Positions 6,914 to 8,406 of a DNA stretch of 8,406 nt are shown here, one piece after another (position 1 is the first letter of the stretch; each line of letters starts with the position of its first letter). The notes beneath the pieces were generated by a model that did no database searches, was not told the origin of the DNA, and was given only the letters and a program-made list of their open reading frames with translations. This stretch comes from an uncultured Archangium sp. (GTDB lineage Bacteria; Myxococcota; Myxococcia; Myxococcales; Myxococcaceae). Both the position numbers and the translations under genes were made by a program. The stretch lies in NCBI GenBank assembly GCA_946479335.1, contig CAMLFP010000246.1, forward strand, positions 1-8,406, in the 5' to 3' direction.

Positions 6914-7267
6914 ATGAAGGGCGCGATCGTCACCGGGTTGGTGCTGTTGGCGACGATCGCGAGGGGCGAGAGCGAGTTGGGGGCGCAGCTCCCGGACAAT
7001 GCGCGGAAGGTAGCGGAGCATCGCTACAAGTCGCCGCACGACTGGGAGGGCACGTTCAAGTTCTACAAGAACGTGTACCCGTCGACCTCGTACCCGCGGA
7101 AGGACGTGGTGAATCAGCCGGGGGTGAAGGCAGTGCACATCCCCAACACGTCAGGAAAAGGTGAGTGGGAAGGTCTGAATATCTACGAAGCGAACGATGA
7201 GGTTCGCATCTATGTGGTGCCGGCGCGGCAGAGTGGTAAGAGCAGCGCGCCGAAAAAGAAAAAATAG
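6914..7267 (+). CDS. Small secreted protein of unknown function with Lys-rich end
   Basis: This 117-residue protein has a signal peptide (about 1-18, MKGAIVTGLVLLATIARG). The mature part begins ESELGAQLPDNARK and contains the segments HDWEGTFKFYKNVYP, NQPGVKAVHIPN and EGLNIYEANDEVRIYVVP. It has no Cys and ends in a basic tail, PKKKK. I do not recognise a named family; the Trp/Tyr-rich alternating pattern suggests a compact beta-rich domain acting in the periplasm. It starts 37 bases after the CPBP protease gene and may belong to the same transcript. ATG 6914 is preferred over a GTG at 6860, which overlaps the protease end and would place 18 extra residues before the signal sequence. Only a weak AGGT lies upstream. 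The stop is 4 bases before the tRNA gene. Confidence 0.75.
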   Translation: MKGAIVTGLVLLATIARGESELGAQLPDNARKVAEHRYKSPHDWEGTFKFYKNVYPSTSYPRKDVVNQPGVKAVHIPNTSGKGEWEGLNIYEANDEVRIYVVPARQSGKSSAPKKKK

Positions 7268-7271
7268 GTAT

Positions 7272-7342
7272 TGGGGAATCGTCCAACGGCAGGACTCCAG
7301 ATTCTGACTCTGGCTATCTAGGTTCGAATCCTAGTTCCCCAG
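7272..7342 (+). tRNA. tRNA-Gln (anticodon CTG)
   Basis: The full cloverleaf folds. The acceptor stem is TGGGGAA (7272-7278) with TTCCCCA (7335-7341), and the discriminator is G7342. The D stem is GTCC/GGAC. The anticodon stem CCAGA/TCTGG encloses loop TTCTGAC, with anticodon CTG at 7304-7306 reading the glutamine codon CAG. The T stem CTAGG/CCTAG encloses TTCGAAT. The variable loop is only 4 bases (CTAT), and the total is 71 bases. The 3' CCA is not encoded (CTT follows) and must be added. The first acceptor pair is T-A, as in E. coli tRNA-Gln. It begins 4 bases after the preceding stop codon, so it is either co-transcribed or its promoter lies inside that gene. Confidence 0.96.
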
Positions 7343-7346
7343 CTTG

Positions 7347-7381
7347 CCCCCGCTCTTTCATCGCGAAAGAGCGGGGGTTTT
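7347..7381 (+). terminator. Strong rho-independent terminator after tRNA-Gln
   Basis: A perfect 13-bp stem, CCCCCGCTCTTTC (7347-7359) with GAAAGAGCGGGGG (7365-7377), closes the loop ATCGC. It is followed by TTTT, then CG and TTT. It sits 4 bases after the tRNA 3' end and ends the tRNA transcript. The next gene starts only 17 bases after the T-run. Confidence 0.93.
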
Positions 7382-7398
7382 CGTTTCTAGTCGTGCGC

Positions 7399-8406
7399 AT
7401 GAACGACGCGCTGCCACGGGTCTACCTCTCGAGTGCGAGCCTCAAGGTGCTCCAGCGCACCGGGCTGGTGCTCCTCTTCATCGCGGCGCCGGTGACCTCC
7501 TTCCTCGCGGCCGAGCCGTATGCCGTCATCGCGAACGACTGGTTTGCGTTTTTCGCGATCGGAGCCGGGCTGGTGATGACCCTCATCGGGCTCGTCGCGC
7601 GCAGTCCAGAGAGCAGCTGCGCGATGTGCCGAAGGCCCAGAGCCCAGGTTCGCAAGCTCGTCGCGAGCCCCGCCGTCAGCGTGTGCGACGCGTGCATTGC
7701 GCTCGCGGCGCAGGTGATCGCCGAAGGCCTCCTGCACGAAGGCGATGCCGCTGGCTGGCTGAACCAGGTTCTCGAGTCGCTCCCACCGCACTGTCCGACA
7801 GCACTCTCCACACCAGCGCTCGAGCGACTGGCTGAACTCGACGGCACCGCAAGCGCGCTTCGTCGGTTGGCGTCGTCTGCGTTGAGACTCGGCAACCCAC
7901 AACAGGCCGTGACGCTGCTCGAGCGCGTCGCAGAGAACGAGCGACAGGCGAGCGATTGGTTGAATCTGAGTCGTGCACTCGAACTGAGCGGCAAGAATGA
8001 ACTGGCGCTCGCCGCGACCAATCGCGTGACTGAAGCCGCCGCTGAATGGCCTCTCGCGGTGAACAACTCCGTCTGGTTCCGAGCGCGTATCGCGCCGGAG
8101 CGCATCGCCGAGGAGAGCGGCGCACTGTTGCGGAAACTCGAAGCGGCGCGAGATGTCGTGAGCGCCCGGCCTCAGGCTGAGTGGCAGCGCCTGCTCTCGC
8201 ACTTCTATGGCACCGCCGCCGAGGTGAGGCGCATCGCCGGCGATCTTGAGGCGTGCCTGCGCGATCTGGACGAGGCCGATCGACTCGGTGGAGTGGACGG
8301 TGAACGCATGCTGACCCGCGGTTACCGCCTCATCGCGCTCGGCCGCAACGACGACGCCCGAGCTGTCTTCGAACAGGCGCTCCGGGAGCTCCACCCGGAA
8401 TCACTG
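7399..8406 (+). CDS. Membrane-anchored ClpX-type zinc finger and TPR-like protein (partial, 3' end outside window)
   Basis: An uninterrupted frame of 336 codons runs off the right edge. Two hydrophobic segments (about 21-38 and 48-67) form a membrane hairpin. A Cys4 zinc module follows: C74-x2-C77, 18 residues, C96-x2-C99. This is the exact Cys spacing of the ClpX N-terminal zinc-binding domain, and the flanking VRKLVASPAVSVCDAC resembles the ClpX VRKLIAGPSVYICDEC consensus. The rest is helical with TPR-like repeats at about 150-184, 185-217, 266-297 and 301-334 (RLGNPQQAVTLLERV, ALGRNDDARAVFEQAL). No Walker A or other AAA+ motif is seen. In ClpX the zinc domain dimerises and binds adaptors and some substrates; here it may act as a docking module on the cytoplasmic face, which is inference. 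The start may be ATG 7399 or the in-frame GTG 7393; no ribosome binding site is evident. The long antisense frame opposite is a shadow. Confidence 0.85.
   Translation, partial: MNDALPRVYLSSASLKVLQRTGLVLLFIAAPVTSFLAAEPYAVIANDWFAFFAIGAGLVMTLIGLVARSPESSCAMCRRPRAQVRKLVASPAVSVCDACIALAAQVIAEGLLHEGDAAGWLNQVLESLPPHCPTALSTPALERLAELDGTASALRRLASSALRLGNPQQAVTLLERVAENERQASDWLNLSRALELSGKNELALAATNRVTEAAAEWPLAVNNSVWFRARIAPERIAEESGALLRKLEAARDVVSARPQAEWQRLLSHFYGTAAEVRRIAGDLEACLRDLDEADRLGGVDGERMLTRGYRLIALGRNDDARAVFEQALRELHPESL

Noticed and set aside
7318..7342. tRNA 3' end as an integration site for a mobile element
   Set aside because: No repeat of the tRNA end, integrase or phage gene is visible in the window, so there is no support for an attachment site.
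7387..8394. 335-residue minus-strand open frame and a 163-residue plus frame (7344-7835) at the right end
   Set aside because: The plus frame from 7399 carries a ClpX-type Cys4 domain and TPR-like repeats and stays open to the edge. The alternatives show no domain, and one begins inside the terminator.
1..8406. CRISPR arrays, insertion sequences or a recognisable defence system
   Set aside because: I saw no spaced direct repeats, transposase motifs, or nuclease or effector gene sets.

Overview
The window is GC-rich, densely coded DNA that most likely comes from a myxobacterium (Myxococcota). The main evidence is two tandem secreted metalloproteases whose C-termini have a MYXO-CTERM-like layout: a Cys, a short hydrophobic segment, then an Arg cluster. 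A CPBP-family membrane protease and a Cys-rich secreted-protein tail fit the same lineage. There is no sign of an insertion sequence, phage or CRISPR array.

Layout. At 2-58 (+) lies the end of a Cys-rich protein cut by the window edge. At 132-2213 (+) is a complete S46-family dipeptidyl-peptidase with a signal peptide and an intact His/Asp/Ser triad. It converges on a leftward three-gene operon (2352-4680, -): a secreted protein of unknown function, then two paralogous matrixin-like zinc metalloproteases. Both junctions in this operon are 4-base start/stop overlaps (GTGA, then ATGA). Divergent from it, 44 bp away, is glutamyl-tRNA synthetase gltX (4725-6170, +). Its end overlaps a CPBP (Rce1-like) intramembrane protease (6151-6876, +). 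A small secreted protein (6914-7267, +), a tRNA-Gln(CUG) gene (7272-7342, +) and a strong intrinsic terminator (7347-7381) follow. From 7399 to the right edge an open frame with no stop encodes two membrane segments, a ClpX-type Cys4 zinc-binding domain and TPR-like repeats.

Functional themes. (1) Extracytoplasmic proteolysis: the S46 exopeptidase and the two surface-sorted metalloproteases would suit a bacterium that digests protein outside the cytoplasm. (2) Protein sorting: the metalloproteases look like substrates of a myxosortase. Myxosortases belong to the same CPBP superfamily as the protease encoded behind gltX, but nothing here shows that this one is the sorting enzyme. (3) Translation: gltX and tRNA-Gln are housekeeping genes.

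The most unusual item is the last gene. It places a ClpX adaptor-binding zinc domain on a membrane-anchored TPR protein, with no AAA+ ATPase in the 336 residues visible.
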